Part shown: one piece after another, positions 51,104-60,872 of the stretch | How the letters are laid out: each line of letters opens with the position of its first letter | Position numbering within the stretch: position 1 is the first letter of the stretch | DNA from: a bacterium HR17 | GTDB taxonomy: Bacteria; Armatimonadota; Fervidibacteria; Fervidibacterales; Fervidibacteraceae | Reading direction: 5' to 3' | Length of the DNA stretch: 62,637 bases | NCBI GenBank assembly: GCA_002898575.1 | Contig: BEHT01000019.1 | Span: 1-62,637 of the forward strand | Translations under genes and position numbers: made by a program | The notes under the pieces: model-generated | What the model saw: the letters and a program-made list of their open reading frames with translations, nothing else | Databases searched by the model: none | Told to the model about the DNA's origin: nothing

Positions 51104-52711
51104 ATGGGTTACGAGACGCTGTATCGCAAATACCGTCCGCGCCGGTTTTCGGAAGTCGTGGGGCAAACGCCTGTCGTGCGGGCGTTACGCAACGCCCTCG
51201 CCTCCGGGCGTATCGCCCACGCCTACCTCTTCTGCGGGCAGCGCGGCACCGGTAAAACGACGACCGCGCGCCTCTTGGCGATGGCGCTCAACTGTGAACA
51301 GGGCGTCACGCCGGATCCCTGCGGCGTGTGCGCCGCGTGCGATAGCATCGTCAAAGGGACGGCGATGGATGTGTTGGAAATTGACGCTGCCTCCCACACC
51401 GGTGTGGAAGCGGTGCGTGAGGTCATCATAGACCGCGTCGCTTTTTTGCCTGCCGCTTTGCGCTATCGCGTTTACATCATTGACGAAGTGCACATGCTGT
51501 CCACGGCGTCGTTCAACGCTTTGCTGAAGACGCTGGAGGAACCGCCGCCGCAAGTCGTTTTCGTGCTTGCGACCACCGACCCGCACAAAGTGCCGGCGAC
51601 GGTGCGGTCGCGATGTTTGCGGTTTGATTTCCGTCCGGTCCCAGCGCACGAGATTGCCCAGCGGTTGGCGTTCGTGTTGGAGCAGGAAGGCTGGCAAGGG
51701 CGCTACGACCCGGCTGCCCTCACCCTCATCGCCCGTGCGGCGCGGGGCGCTTTGCGCGACGCCCTTACGATGCTGGAACAGGCGATGAACTTCGCCGAAG
51801 ACCGCTTGACCGTTGAGTTAGTCAGTGCGCTACTGGGCGTGACCGATGACGAGTTTTTGGCGCGCATCGTCGCCGCCTTGCACGCCAACGAGGTCCCGAC
51901 CCTCTGGCGCTTGGTGGCGGAAGCCGTGGAGAGCGGGCGCGATCTGCACCAACTGGTGCACGACCTTGCCGCCTACTTGCGCGGGTTGTTACAAGCCCGT
52001 GTCGGCGCTTTGACTGACGACGAAACCTCGGACTTCGTTCGCCAGCAAGCGCCGCTGTTTGATGAAGCCCAGTTGATGCGGTTGGTGCGGGCGGCGTGGG
52101 AATTGGAGCGCGACCTGCGTTTGGCAAGTGACAGCCAATTGGCGTTGGAAATCGGTTTGTTGCACCTCGCTTTGCTTTTGCACCAACGCCCGGTTGAGCA
52201 GCACCCTACGGAAACGGTCCTGCCGACGGCGGCATCGGCTGCGGTGCCGGCACCTATAGCGCCGACGAAAACACCCGTTCCGTCCGTCGTCGCTGAGTCA
52301 CCCGCTGCACCGACGGACACCGGCGCGGTGTCCGTTCCCGCTCCCGACGGTGCGGTGACCGTTGACTACATTCGCCAACACTGGAACATCTTTATGGACA
52401 ACCTCAAGCGCGAGTCGCTCGTCGCTTACACCTTCTTGCTGAACGCCGAAGCGACCGACTTGCAAGGCGACCAACTGGTGCTCACCTTCCAACAAGCGTT
52501 CTCTTACGACTGTGTCAACGAGCGCACCCACCGCGAGACGATTGAGCGGGTGTTGCGCGAAGTGTTCCAAATGCCCAATTTACGGCTCAAGCCGGTGCTT
52601 TCAGCGCGCGTGACCCCGCCGACTGTCGGTAAACCCGTGAGCGCCCCCGAAAACGGTAGTCAGCAAGTGGACACGGAAGAGTTTCTTAACTCGCTGTTTG
52701 AATCGCCTTAA
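51104..52711 (+). CDS. dnaX: DNA polymerase III subunits tau/gamma
   Basis: DnaX is the clamp-loader ATPase. The start at ATG 51104 follows GGAGGGG and gives 535 residues (MGYETLYRKYRPRRFSEVVG). Walker A is GQRGTGKT (about 45-52). The zinc Cys are at about 64, 73, 76 and 79. Walker B is IIDEVHMLS and the SRC motif is ATVRSRCLRFDF. Domain III is followed by a Pro/Ala-rich linker and a C-terminal tau-like domain (about 420-535). holB for the delta-prime subunit is nearby on the opposite strand. Confidence 0.96.
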   Translation: MGYETLYRKYRPRRFSEVVGQTPVVRALRNALASGRIAHAYLFCGQRGTGKTTTARLLAMALNCEQGVTPDPCGVCAACDSIVKGTAMDVLEIDAASHTGVEAVREVIIDRVAFLPAALRYRVYIIDEVHMLSTASFNALLKTLEEPPPQVVFVLATTDPHKVPATVRSRCLRFDFRPVPAHEIAQRLAFVLEQEGWQGRYDPAALTLIARAARGALRDALTMLEQAMNFAEDRLTVELVSALLGVTDDEFLARIVAALHANEVPTLWRLVAEAVESGRDLHQLVHDLAAYLRGLLQARVGALTDDETSDFVRQQAPLFDEAQLMRLVRAAWELERDLRLASDSQLALEIGLLHLALLLHQRPVEQHPTETVLPTAASAAVPAPIAPTKTPVPSVVAESPAAPTDTGAVSVPAPDGAVTVDYIRQHWNIFMDNLKRESLVAYTFLLNAEATDLQGDQLVLTFQQAFSYDCVNERTHRETIERVLREVFQMPNLRLKPVLSARVTPPTVGKPVSAPENGSQQVDTEEFLNSLFESP

Positions 52712-52761
52712 CCTTGAGGCGATGATTGCATCTGGTCGCTGCGGGTATGGAGGTGACTGCG

Positions 52762-54438
52762 ATGGCGGTGCGGGCGTTTTTGGGGTTGGATGTCGGGACG
52801 CAGAGCGTCAAGGGACGCGCCGTTGACGAGCGCGGCAACTTGCTGGCGGAAGCCAGCACCGAGTATCCCCTCTACATCCCCCAACCGGGCTGGACTGAAC
52901 AGGAGCCGGCGGAGATGTGGCAGGCGGCTTGCGCGACCATCCGCAAGGTCGTGGAAGCGCTGCAGCGGTGTGACCCGCCGGCAGAAATCGCCGCCGTTTG
53001 CGCGACGGGGCAAATGCACACGATGATTTTGCTGGACGCCCAAAAGCAACCGCTGGGGCGTGCGTTGTTGTGGAACGACGGACGGGCAGCCCAAGACGCC
53101 GAGCGCGGTGCGGCGTTGCTCAAAGCCCACTTGGGCGACCGCTACCTGGTGGAAACCCTCTGCAACGACTTCCTCGCCAACTGGACAGGGGCGCACCTGT
53201 TCTATGTCCGCAACCGCGCCGACGAATTCGCCAAAGGCGTCCGCACGCCGGAAACAGAGCGCTGGTTCCACGCATGGGAACGCGCCAGCACCTTCGTCAC
53301 ACCGCGTGATTTCATCGTCCTCCAACTGACGGGCGAAGTCGCGATGGACATGTGCGGTGGGTCGGAAACTTCGCTGATGGACATCCCCAACAAGCGGTGG
53401 GCGCTGGACGCTTTCAAGGTGCTGGGTATTGACCAACTGCAGCCGCCGCCCCTTTACGAGCCGGGCACCGTCATCGGTCAAGTCACCCGGTCCGCCGCCG
53501 ATGCGACAGGTCTGAGGGAAGGGACTTTGGTCGTGGCGGGCGCTGGCGACTGCTTGGCAGGGGCGTTGGCGGGCGGTGTCCTGAAGGTCGGGCAGGTGCT
53601 GTTCACGCTGGGCACCAGTGGCGTCGTCGTCGCGCCTATCGGGGAAAAGCCGTTAGTGGACGAACAACTGCGGACGCAGGTGCATTTTTCCACCGTGCCC
53701 AATGTCCTCATCAATATGGCGTGTGTCAACGGAGCGGGTATCGGGTTGCGGCTGTTCCGCGATGTGCTGGGCGACGCTTACAGGGTGATGGCGGGCAAGT
53801 TGGGCGTTGACCCTTACGACCTACTGACGAGACGGGCGCAGCAAGCCCCGCCAGGCAGCCACGGTGTCTTGTTTTCACCTTACATCACGGGCGACCGCAT
53901 CGTCAAAGCGCCGCAAGGGCGCGGGGCATGGTATGGCTTGACGGCGTTTCTCATGGAGCCTGAGAGCAAGGGCGACGCTTGCCTTCTCCGCGCCGTGCTG
54001 GAAGGGGTTTGCTTTGCGGTGCGGGATGGCTGGGAAATTATTCGTCGGTTGCTGGCGGGCGTTTCCTTTGAGCCCATCCGTATGGTCGGTGGCGGCTCCC
54101 GCAGCCCCTTCTGGTGCCAACTGACCGCTGACATTTTGGGACATCCCGTCGCCACGACGACAGCGGAAGACGCCTCTTACGGTGTGGCGTTGTTGGCGGG
54201 TGTCGGGGCAGGTGCCTTCAGCCTGCAGGAAGCCGCCGAGCGCATCCGCATCGTCCGCGTGTTTGAGCCTGACAGCGCCCTTGCCGCCTTCTACGAGCGG
54301 TTTTACCGTGAGGTCTATCGCGGGCACTACGACCGCAGTCAGCGGGATTTAGACGCTGCCATTGAGCAAGTGTTGCGCGGTGCGGAGTATGCAGCGGTGT
54401 TACGAGCGTGGTCAGATAAGCCTGCCAATGAAACTTAG
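52762..54438 (+). CDS. FGGY-family carbohydrate kinase (xylulokinase-like)
   Basis: The 558-residue protein starts at ATG 52762 behind TGGAGGTG. The N-terminal phosphate-binding motif is AFLGLDVGTQSVKGRAVDER. The FGGY middle has AAVCATGQMHTMILLD, and LWNDGRAAQDAERG also resembles xylulokinases. The C-terminal domain has VGGGSRSPFWCQLTADIL and ASYGVALLAGVGAG. It likely phosphorylates a pentulose, or a related ketose or alditol. The next gene is a sugar isomerase-like TIM barrel, which supports a sugar pathway. The precise substrate cannot be read. Confidence 0.87.
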   Translation: MAVRAFLGLDVGTQSVKGRAVDERGNLLAEASTEYPLYIPQPGWTEQEPAEMWQAACATIRKVVEALQRCDPPAEIAAVCATGQMHTMILLDAQKQPLGRALLWNDGRAAQDAERGAALLKAHLGDRYLVETLCNDFLANWTGAHLFYVRNRADEFAKGVRTPETERWFHAWERASTFVTPRDFIVLQLTGEVAMDMCGGSETSLMDIPNKRWALDAFKVLGIDQLQPPPLYEPGTVIGQVTRSAADATGLREGTLVVAGAGDCLAGALAGGVLKVGQVLFTLGTSGVVVAPIGEKPLVDEQLRTQVHFSTVPNVLINMACVNGAGIGLRLFRDVLGDAYRVMAGKLGVDPYDLLTRRAQQAPPGSHGVLFSPYITGDRIVKAPQGRGAWYGLTAFLMEPESKGDACLLRAVLEGVCFAVRDGWEIIRRLLAGVSFEPIRMVGGGSRSPFWCQLTADILGHPVATTTAEDASYGVALLAGVGAGAFSLQEAAERIRIVRVFEPDSALAAFYERFYREVYRGHYDRSQRDLDAAIEQVLRGAEYAAVLRAWSDKPANET

Positions 54439-54455
54439 CGACGGAGGTGGTTGAG

Positions 54456-55316
54456 ATGGCGGTCCGTCCCTTCGCCGTCGGCATCATGTTGGGCGTCCAT
54501 CAAGACCCCCGCGTCAGCGTGGAGAAGTGCAAAAAGGTCGGGGTGACCAACGCCCAACTGGGTGTGCCGCCCGACGAATGGCTGACGCTGGAAGGCGCCC
54601 GCGAGGTCAAACGGATGTTTGACGACGCCGGCGTGACTATCACGACGGTCTTCTGCGGCTTTGAGGGCGAACGCTATGACGACATCGAAACGGTGCGCCG
54701 AACGGTCGGCTATGTCCCCGAAGAGACCCGCGAAGAACGCGTCCGCAAAACGCTGCAAATTGCTGAGTGGGCTTACGCGATGGGGGTCAAACGCATCGCC
54801 GCGCACTTCGGCTTCATCCCTGAAGACCCGACAGACATCCGCTACCCCATTTGCGTGGAGACGATGCAGCGCATCTGCGACTACCTGCTCCCCAAAGGCA
54901 TGACTTTCGGCTTGGAAACGGGGCAGGAGAGCGCCGACACGCTGCTACGGTTTATCCGCGATGTCGGGCGCAAAAACCTCAATGTCAACTTTGACCCCGC
55001 TAACATGATTTTGTATGGCACGGAAGACCCCATCCCCGCATTGCGCAAGGTCGCCAAGTATGTCGTCAGTGTGCATTGCAAGGACGGCAAATGGCCGACG
55101 GAGCCGGGCAAACTGGGCACGGAAGTGCCGTTGGGCGAGGGCGAAGTCGGTATTGACCGCTTCATCGCGACCCTCAAGCGCATCGGCTACAAAGGACCGC
55201 TGACGATAGAGCGGGAAGTGCCCGACCCGCCGCAGACCGACGACATGCTCAAAGGCAAAGCGCTGTTGGAGTCGCTGGTCAAGGGCGGCGCTAAGCGGAC
55301 GGTCGCCCGGCGCTGA
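54456..55316 (+). CDS. Sugar phosphate isomerase/epimerase-like TIM barrel
   Basis: The 286-residue protein starts at ATG 54456 behind ACGGAGGTGG. It has the xylose-isomerase-like (AP endonuclease 2) TIM-barrel pattern. Metal-site candidates are the Glu in MTFGLETGQESADTLLRF, the Asp in LNVNFDPANMILYG, the His in VVSVHCKDGK and the Glu in GPLTIEREVPDP. It is 18 bases from the kinase, so the pair probably works on one sugar. Its 3' end overlaps the convergent holB gene by 26 bases. Confidence 0.85.
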   Translation: MAVRPFAVGIMLGVHQDPRVSVEKCKKVGVTNAQLGVPPDEWLTLEGAREVKRMFDDAGVTITTVFCGFEGERYDDIETVRRTVGYVPEETREERVRKTLQIAEWAYAMGVKRIAAHFGFIPEDPTDIRYPICVETMQRICDYLLPKGMTFGLETGQESADTLLRFIRDVGRKNLNVNFDPANMILYGTEDPIPALRKVAKYVVSVHCKDGKWPTEPGKLGTEVPLGEGEVGIDRFIATLKRIGYKGPLTIEREVPDPPQTDDMLKGKALLESLVKGGAKRTVARR

Positions 55317-56412
55317 GGGTTTCCAGCGCCAAGACTTCCAGCGCCAGTTGCGGGTTGGCGTTTAGCGGTGGGCGGATAGCCCGCAAGGTCTGTCGCAGCC
55401 GTTGTAAGACGCTGACAGCCTGTTCAGCGGTAACGCCCCATCGGCGCAATTCGTCGGCACGATCGGCGTTGACCACGAGGTCGTCGGCGCCCCATGCGAG
55501 GGCACAAAGGTCGCGCCAGCCCAACATCAAATGTTCCAACCGCGCCTCCAACTGACGCCGTTGGGCAGCTAGTGGGGTGTCGTCGCCTTCGTCTTCGTCA
55601 ACACCCTTCGTGCACAGTTCGGCGAAGCGGAAAACATCCCACGCTTCCATCGTCACCATCAGGTGCAAGAGGCTCCAAAGGTGGTCGTGTTGCTCTCGCC
55701 AAGCCGCATCCCGCAAGGCGTTGAACGCCCATCCGATGCGCCCTCGTGCCAACCGCGCCAAGCGGTCTGCTTCCCGGTCTGGTGCGCCATGCCGCCGCAA
55801 CGCTGCCACAATTTCGCGGGTCGGCACTAACCGAAACCGCACGGGTTGGCAGCGCGACCGAACGGTCGCCGGTAGCGCCCACGGGTTGGCGCTGACCAAA
55901 ATCAAAAGCGTGCGTTCCGGTGGCTCCTCCAGCGTCTTGAGCAACGCTGCCGCTGCTTCGTCCGTCAGGCGCTCCGCTTCGTCCACGATGACGACCCGCC
56001 ACCGTCCTGCTGGCGCGGCGCTCACTTGCTCGCGGACGAGGCGAACGGCACCGACGCCGACGGACAGTTTGGGCTTGAGTTTCGTCGTGTCAACTGGTTC
56101 GCCCTCTTTGGCTTTTTCGGCGGCTTCCCAATACGCCGCCATCCAAGTGTCCACTAAAAGGATGGAGGGATGCGTGTTAGCGTAAGATGAGCGGTCGGGG
56201 TCCACATGCCGACAGGACCGGCAACGCCCGCAGGGCGTCAGGCTGGCTTGCGGCGCCGCGCAGTTGAGCCACTGTGCCCACCGCAGCGCCAGCGTCCGTT
56301 TGCCGACCTGCGACGGACCTGCAAACAGCCATGCGTGGGGCAAAGTGCTCCGTTCACTGACGCGGTGCAACATCGTCACCGCGTGCCCGTTGCCAACAAA
56401 CTCGGTTGCCAT
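55291..56412 (-). CDS. holB: DNA polymerase III delta-prime subunit
   Basis: The 373-residue clamp-loader subunit starts at ATG 56412. A degenerate P-loop (GPSQVGKRT) precedes Cys pairs (CGRCRSC) like those of DnaX. RVVIVDEAERLTDEAAAALL and LPATVRSRCQPVRF (SRC motif) are clear. The C-terminal helical collar follows. It is encoded just downstream of tmk with a 37-base overlap, a common tmk-holB arrangement. Confidence 0.9.
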   Translation of the reverse strand: MATEFVGNGHAVTMLHRVSERSTLPHAWLFAGPSQVGKRTLALRWAQWLNCAAPQASLTPCGRCRSCRHVDPDRSSYANTHPSILLVDTWMAAYWEAAEKAKEGEPVDTTKLKPKLSVGVGAVRLVREQVSAAPAGRWRVVIVDEAERLTDEAAAALLKTLEEPPERTLLILVSANPWALPATVRSRCQPVRFRLVPTREIVAALRRHGAPDREADRLARLARGRIGWAFNALRDAAWREQHDHLWSLLHLMVTMEAWDVFRFAELCTKGVDEDEGDDTPLAAQRRQLEARLEHLMLGWRDLCALAWGADDLVVNADRADELRRWGVTAEQAVSVLQRLRQTLRAIRPPLNANPQLALEVLALETLSAGRPSA

Positions 56413-57017
56413 CGGTGAATCGCCTCGCTGACCAACGCTATGCAGGTTTGCAGGACTTCGTCCAACGAGCGGTGGGCATCCACGACCTTGATGCGGTGCG
56501 GTTCCTCCTGCGCCAATTGCAAGTAACCTGCCCGCACCCGTCGGTGAAAAGCGAGGTCGCGCCGCTCAAAAGCGGTCGTGCGTGCCACGCGTTGGAGCCC
56601 AATGACAGGGTCAAGGTCCAGCAGCAAAGTGAGGTGGGGCTGCAAGTCGCCCGTCGCCAAGGCGTTGAGCGTCCGCAAGCCCTTCAAGGGCAACCCTAAC
56701 CCGAAGCCTTGATAGGCGAGGGTGCTGTCGGTGTAGCGGTCGCATAAGACGACATCGCCCCGTTGCAAGGCGGGGCGGATGACTTGCGCTACATGCTCGG
56801 CGCGGCTCGCCAAAAACAGGAACGCCTCCGCCCAACCCGAACGGTGTCCGCCTTGCAGCAGCCACGCCCGCACATGGGCACCTAAGGGTGTTCCACCCGG
56901 CTCTGCGGTCACGACGACAGGCACGCCCGCTTGCCGTAAGCGGTCCGCCACCGCCTGCACAACGGTCGTCTTACCGCTGCCTTCCACACCTTCCACAGTG
57001 ATGAAGACGCCTTGCAT
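56376..57017 (-). CDS. tmk: Thymidylate kinase
   Basis: Tmk makes dTDP from dTMP for DNA synthesis. The start at ATG 57017 follows TAGGAGGC and gives 213 residues; the in-frame extension to 57107 is not needed. The P-loop is EGVEGSGKTT (about 9-18). The lid and DRY regions are TAEPGGTPLGAHVRAWLL and CDRYTDSTLAYQGFG. Its 3' end overlaps holB. It is divergent from the glycosidase gene, with a 98-base intergenic region. Confidence 0.95.
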   Translation of the reverse strand: MQGVFITVEGVEGSGKTTVVQAVADRLRQAGVPVVVTAEPGGTPLGAHVRAWLLQGGHRSGWAEAFLFLASRAEHVAQVIRPALQRGDVVLCDRYTDSTLAYQGFGLGLPLKGLRTLNALATGDLQPHLTLLLDLDPVIGLQRVARTTAFERRDLAFHRRVRAGYLQLAQEEPHRIKVVDAHRSLDEVLQTCIALVSEAIHRWQPSLLATGTR

Positions 57018-57115
57018 CGTTGTGCCTCCTACCGTGCGCGGTTGAATTGCCAAAAGCAAGTATGCAGCGGCAGGCTTTAACGGTGCCACTGACGTGACGC
57101 CGAACAAAGCGGGTG

Positions 57116-59026
57116 ATGGGGGTGCGAAGGGAGATGGCTTGGAAAGATGTCGCCCTTTTAGTGCTGCTTTGCACGGCGGTCAACGGCATGCCGGGGCAGG
57201 AGTTTCCTGTCCGCCCGTATGTTGACCCAACCCAACTGGATGTGCCTTGGCCCAAACACAGCCATCTAAAAGTGCCTTGGCGCGGCTACCTTGAAACGCG
57301 CAGCGGTTACGAGTTTTTGAAGGGCATCGGTGTCAACTACAATGTGCCCGACCGCCATGACCTTGCCATCCGCTTGTTGGCAGAGGCGGGTTTCAAAACT
57401 TTCCGCATAGAAATCGGCTGGGGCAGTGTCAACTGGGACGAGACGCACATTAACGGTGAAGGGCGATGGCGCACGGTCTTGCAACTTTGCAAACGCTACG
57501 GCATTCGCCCGACCCTCTTGCTCAACGCCCATCACGGCGTTCCCTGTCCGCTCCGGTTTTTTGAGCGCCACTTAACAGCCGATGCCCCTAACGGCAGCCG
57601 CACGATTAAACTGGACGATGTCACCGACATCGTTCCGCGCTACAGCGGACTGTGCAACTTGACCCACTATTGTGCCTGCGAGGTGTTCATCACTGAGGTC
57701 AACCCGCAAACGGGTGAATGCCAGTTGAGCAAGCCGCTGCCGAAAGACTTGAAAGCGGGGCAGCGGGTTACGCTGGCGACGCTTAAATACTTGCCTGCCT
57801 ATCCCGTCGGCACGCCCGAGTTTGAGGCGACGGCGAAAGGTTGGCTGCGTTATGTGCAACTCGTCGTGGACCTGCTCAAAAGCGTCGGGGTAGATGCCTT
57901 TGACTTGGAGGTTTGGAATGAGTTGTCCTTTGGCTCCAACTTCATGAACGGGTGGGGCATCAACAACTACTATGACCCGCCTATCGTGCAGTTCAAGGCT
58001 GACTTCCTGCATCCAGGTGGGCACGCGTGGGAGATCGCCCGCAGGACGGTAGATCTGGTTAAATCCCAATGCCCGCAGGCGCGCTGTATCTGGGGCTTTT
58101 CCAACACGACCTTTTTCCACACGCTCATTGAAAAATTGCCGCCTTTGACTGACGGGCAAAGTTACCATCCTTACGGCACGGGCACGAGAAAGTTGCCCGA
58201 ACATGAACAAGCGCGCGACGAACCGTGGCGCTGTTTGGAAGGCGACATCCCGAAGACTGAACTGCGCATGCCCGAAGGTTGGGCGCATACCTTCGTGCAG
58301 ACCGAGAGTTTGATGCGCTTGCTCAACCCAGAGGGGCGCCTCAAGCGCAAGCCGCAGGGCATAGAGCGCTTTTTCCACTACATGACAGAGCACGGCGTCG
58401 CCCCACCTGAATGCGGCGTCACCGACGAGCGAGGCGCGTGGCTTTTGAAAGCCAAAACGGTGTTGCGGGCGTTCTGTTTCTGGCTCAACAAAGGCATAGA
58501 TGTAATGCACTACTTTTGCGCCTACGGCGAACGCCCGACAGACATGGGTGTGTTGCCGACAAATCTGGAAACGCTGCCCGACGACGCCCCCTTTGAACAG
58601 GTGGCAACTTTGCCGATGAAAGCGCTGCGCAATTTGACCCGCACCTTCGCCGACAGCCGCCCGCTCAAACAAGGGCGCCGACTCTCCGTTGATGTCGTCG
58701 CTTTGGGCGAGCAAACGCCGATTTACACCGTCGCCGGCAAGACGCTGTGGCATCGCGATGTGTTTGCCTTCCTGCCTTTCCAATGCCACGACCGCAAGTT
58801 CGTCATCGCCGTTTACACGATGACTTACGATGTGACGCGACCGATCGCTCCAGAGCGTTACCGTTTGACCATCTCAGGGTTCGGCGGCACACCCGAACGG
58901 GTCCACCTGTATGACCCACTGACGGACAAAACGGTTCCCATCACGGTGTTGCGGCGGGGGAAGGACAACCTCGCCGTGGAGATGGCAGTCGTTGATTACC
59001 CGCGCTTGCTCGTCGTAGACCTGTAA
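57116..59026 (+). CDS. Secreted clan GH-A glycoside hydrolase-like protein
   Basis: The roughly 636-residue protein has a signal peptide (RREMAWKDVALLVLLCTAV, then a likely cut near GMPGQ). The start is ATG 57116 (GTG 57113 also possible), with ATG 57134 as an alternative. The barrel includes FKTFRIEIGWGSVNWDE, FDLEVWNELSFGSNF with the acid/base Glu of the Asn-Glu pair, and a later HTFVQTESLMRLL as the candidate nucleophile Glu. A C-terminal beta domain (about 500-636) follows. The layout resembles families GH39 and related GH-A proteins; the substrate is unknown. An internal segment of about 75 residues (near 160-235) is unusual and looks like an inserted beta domain. Confidence 0.75.
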   Translation: MGVRREMAWKDVALLVLLCTAVNGMPGQEFPVRPYVDPTQLDVPWPKHSHLKVPWRGYLETRSGYEFLKGIGVNYNVPDRHDLAIRLLAEAGFKTFRIEIGWGSVNWDETHINGEGRWRTVLQLCKRYGIRPTLLLNAHHGVPCPLRFFERHLTADAPNGSRTIKLDDVTDIVPRYSGLCNLTHYCACEVFITEVNPQTGECQLSKPLPKDLKAGQRVTLATLKYLPAYPVGTPEFEATAKGWLRYVQLVVDLLKSVGVDAFDLEVWNELSFGSNFMNGWGINNYYDPPIVQFKADFLHPGGHAWEIARRTVDLVKSQCPQARCIWGFSNTTFFHTLIEKLPPLTDGQSYHPYGTGTRKLPEHEQARDEPWRCLEGDIPKTELRMPEGWAHTFVQTESLMRLLNPEGRLKRKPQGIERFFHYMTEHGVAPPECGVTDERGAWLLKAKTVLRAFCFWLNKGIDVMHYFCAYGERPTDMGVLPTNLETLPDDAPFEQVATLPMKALRNLTRTFADSRPLKQGRRLSVDVVALGEQTPIYTVAGKTLWHRDVFAFLPFQCHDRKFVIAVYTMTYDVTRPIAPERYRLTISGFGGTPERVHLYDPLTDKTVPITVLRRGKDNLAVEMAVVDYPRLLVVDL

Positions 59027-59054
59027 AGCGGCGTTGGCGTTTTGCCACAACACT

Positions 59055-60200
59055 TCACATGGCGCGTTGAGTTAACCGTCGGCGGGCTGTGAGCACTTTT
59101 TGCAAGGCTTCGTCAGGCGTTGCGCCCGTCGCTGTCAAATGCCCCATCTTGCGCCCCGGTCGGGCTTCTGCTTTGCCGTAAAGGTGCAACTTCACATCGG
59201 CGAGTTCCAACACCGCCACCCAATTGGGTTGGCTATTTTGCCATAAATCGCCGAGCAAGTTGGCGATGGCAGCGGGACGGTAAAGTTCCGTTGAGCCCAG
59301 CGGCAAGTTGCAAATCGCGCGGACGAGTTGTTCAAACTGCGAAGTGACAGCAGCATCAAAAGTTTGGTGCCCGCTGTTGTGCGGGCGGGGCGCCAACTCG
59401 TTCACCAGCAATCGTCCATCCATCGCGACGAACATCTCCACGCACAACAGCCCGACGACCCCCAACACCTGCGCGATCGCCAACGCCAACTCTTGTGCCT
59501 GTTTCGCTAACGCCGCCGGAATGCGGGCGGGCATGACGGAAGTGTCCAGGATGTGGTTGGCGTGGGTGTTCTCGGCGACTGGGTAAACGGACTCGTCGCC
59601 GTTCAAGTTGCGGGCGACGATGACAGAAACTTCCCGCTCCAACGGCACAAACTCCTCCAGCACACAGTCTCCGCACCCCAACGCTTGCCACGCCTTTTCG
59701 GCAGCATCGGGGTGATCAAGGCGCACTTGCCCTTTGCCATCGTAGCCGCCTACCGCCGTCTTGAGCACAGCGGGACAGCCGATGGCGTCAACGGCTTGCC
59801 GCAACTCCTCAGCGTTGCGCACCGGGCGAAACTGCGGGACGGGAAAACCGTGTCGGGCAAGGAAAGTTTTCTCGGCGATGCGGTTTTGGGCGATACGCAA
59901 GACGCCGCTGGACGGGCGAACGGGCACAAACTGCTCAATCGCTTCCAGCGTCGCAGCGGGCACATTTTCAAACTCCGCTGTGACGACAGCGCATCGTTGC
60001 GCCAACACTTTCGCCGCTTCCACATCGCTGTAAGGCGCGATGATTTCCTCGTCAGCGACTTGCCCTGCGGGACAGTCGGGCGTTGGGTCTAAGACGATGA
60101 CGCGATAGCCCATGCGTTTTGCCGCTATCGCCGCCATCCGACCCAACTGCCCACCCCCGAAGATTCCGATCGTGCTGCCAGGCAGAATAACCCCGCTCAT
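59055..60200 (-). CDS. purK: N5-carboxyaminoimidazole ribonucleotide synthase PurK
   Basis: PurK uses ATP and bicarbonate to carboxylate AIR in purine synthesis. It has 381 residues from ATG 60200 behind AAAGGGGGTG. The ATP-grasp fold shows IGIFGGGQLGRMAAIAAKRM, YDGKGQVRL, EEFVPLEREVSVIVAR and ELAPRPHNSGHQTFDAAVTS. It follows purE on the same strand with a 70-base gap, the usual purE-purK pair. Confidence 0.95.
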   Translation of the reverse strand: MSGVILPGSTIGIFGGGQLGRMAAIAAKRMGYRVIVLDPTPDCPAGQVADEEIIAPYSDVEAAKVLAQRCAVVTAEFENVPAATLEAIEQFVPVRPSSGVLRIAQNRIAEKTFLARHGFPVPQFRPVRNAEELRQAVDAIGCPAVLKTAVGGYDGKGQVRLDHPDAAEKAWQALGCGDCVLEEFVPLEREVSVIVARNLNGDESVYPVAENTHANHILDTSVMPARIPAALAKQAQELALAIAQVLGVVGLLCVEMFVAMDGRLLVNELAPRPHNSGHQTFDAAVTSQFEQLVRAICNLPLGSTELYRPAAIANLLGDLWQNSQPNWVAVLELADVKLHLYGKAEARPGRKMGHLTATGATPDEALQKVLTARRRLTQRAM

Positions 60201-60270
60201 AGTGCACCCCCTTTGCCGAGCATGGATTTTGCGGTGTGCGAGGGGTCGCGGTGACGTCGTCAGGATTTTA

Positions 60271-60759
60271 TCACTCAGGAATTGAACTTTGCAGCACCGC
60301 TTGCGTTTGGGCGTGGCGGTAAGCGCGCAAGCGTTCGCGGATGTCGGGATATTTGTTGCCCAAAATTGCCGCCGCCAGCAACGCAGCGTTGACGGCGCCT
60401 GCCCGTCCGATCGCCAATGTCCCGACGGGCACGCCTGCTGGCATCTGCACGATGGACAGCAGTGAATCCAGCCCGTTCAACGCCGCGCTGGGCACGGGCA
60501 CGCCTAAGACAGGCACAAGCGTCTTGGACGCTGTCATGCCCGGCAAATGCGCCGCACCGCCTGCGCCTGCGATGATGACTTCCAAACCCCGCTCTTCCGC
60601 TGTCGCGGCATACTCAAACATCCAGTCGGGCGTGCGGTGGGCGCTGACGATGCGCACCTCGTAGGGAATGCTCAACTCTTTGAGCGTTTCGGCGGCATGC
60701 TTCATCGTCTCCCAATCGGAGACGCTACCCATGATGATGCCGACCAAGGGTTGCGTCAC
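60271..60759 (-). CDS. purE: N5-carboxyaminoimidazole ribonucleotide mutase PurE
   Basis: PurE moves the carboxylate to the carbon in the step after PurK. I choose the GTG at 60759, eight bases after GGAGG, giving 162 residues. An upstream GTG/ATG pair (60768, 60765) overlaps the ribosome site. The active-site motifs are [13 protein letters not shown] and [14 protein letters not shown], and [17 protein letters not shown] is also canonical. The gene heads the purEK unit. Confidence 0.95.
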   Translation of the reverse strand: MTQPLVGIIMGSVSDWETMKHAAETLKELSIPYEVRIVSAHRTPDWMFEYAATAEERGLEVIIAGAGGAAHLPGMTASKTLVPVLGVPVPSAALNGLDSLLSIVQMPAGVPVGTLAIGRAGAVNAALLAAAILGNKYPDIRERLRAYRHAQTQAVLQSSIPE

Positions 60760-60872
60760 CCTCATCACCTCCGTGTCCGACGCAATTTTGCCGTTTGGGA
60801 CACGCTTGCTGCGGTGAAGGTTGTGCCAAGATTTTGGCGACCGGTAATGCTGTGACGGAGGTGCTCCGATGT

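Noticed and set aside
57572-58789. 405-codon frame antisense to the glycosidase gene
   Set aside because: It is the shadow of a conserved coding sequence and has no family motif or ribosome site.
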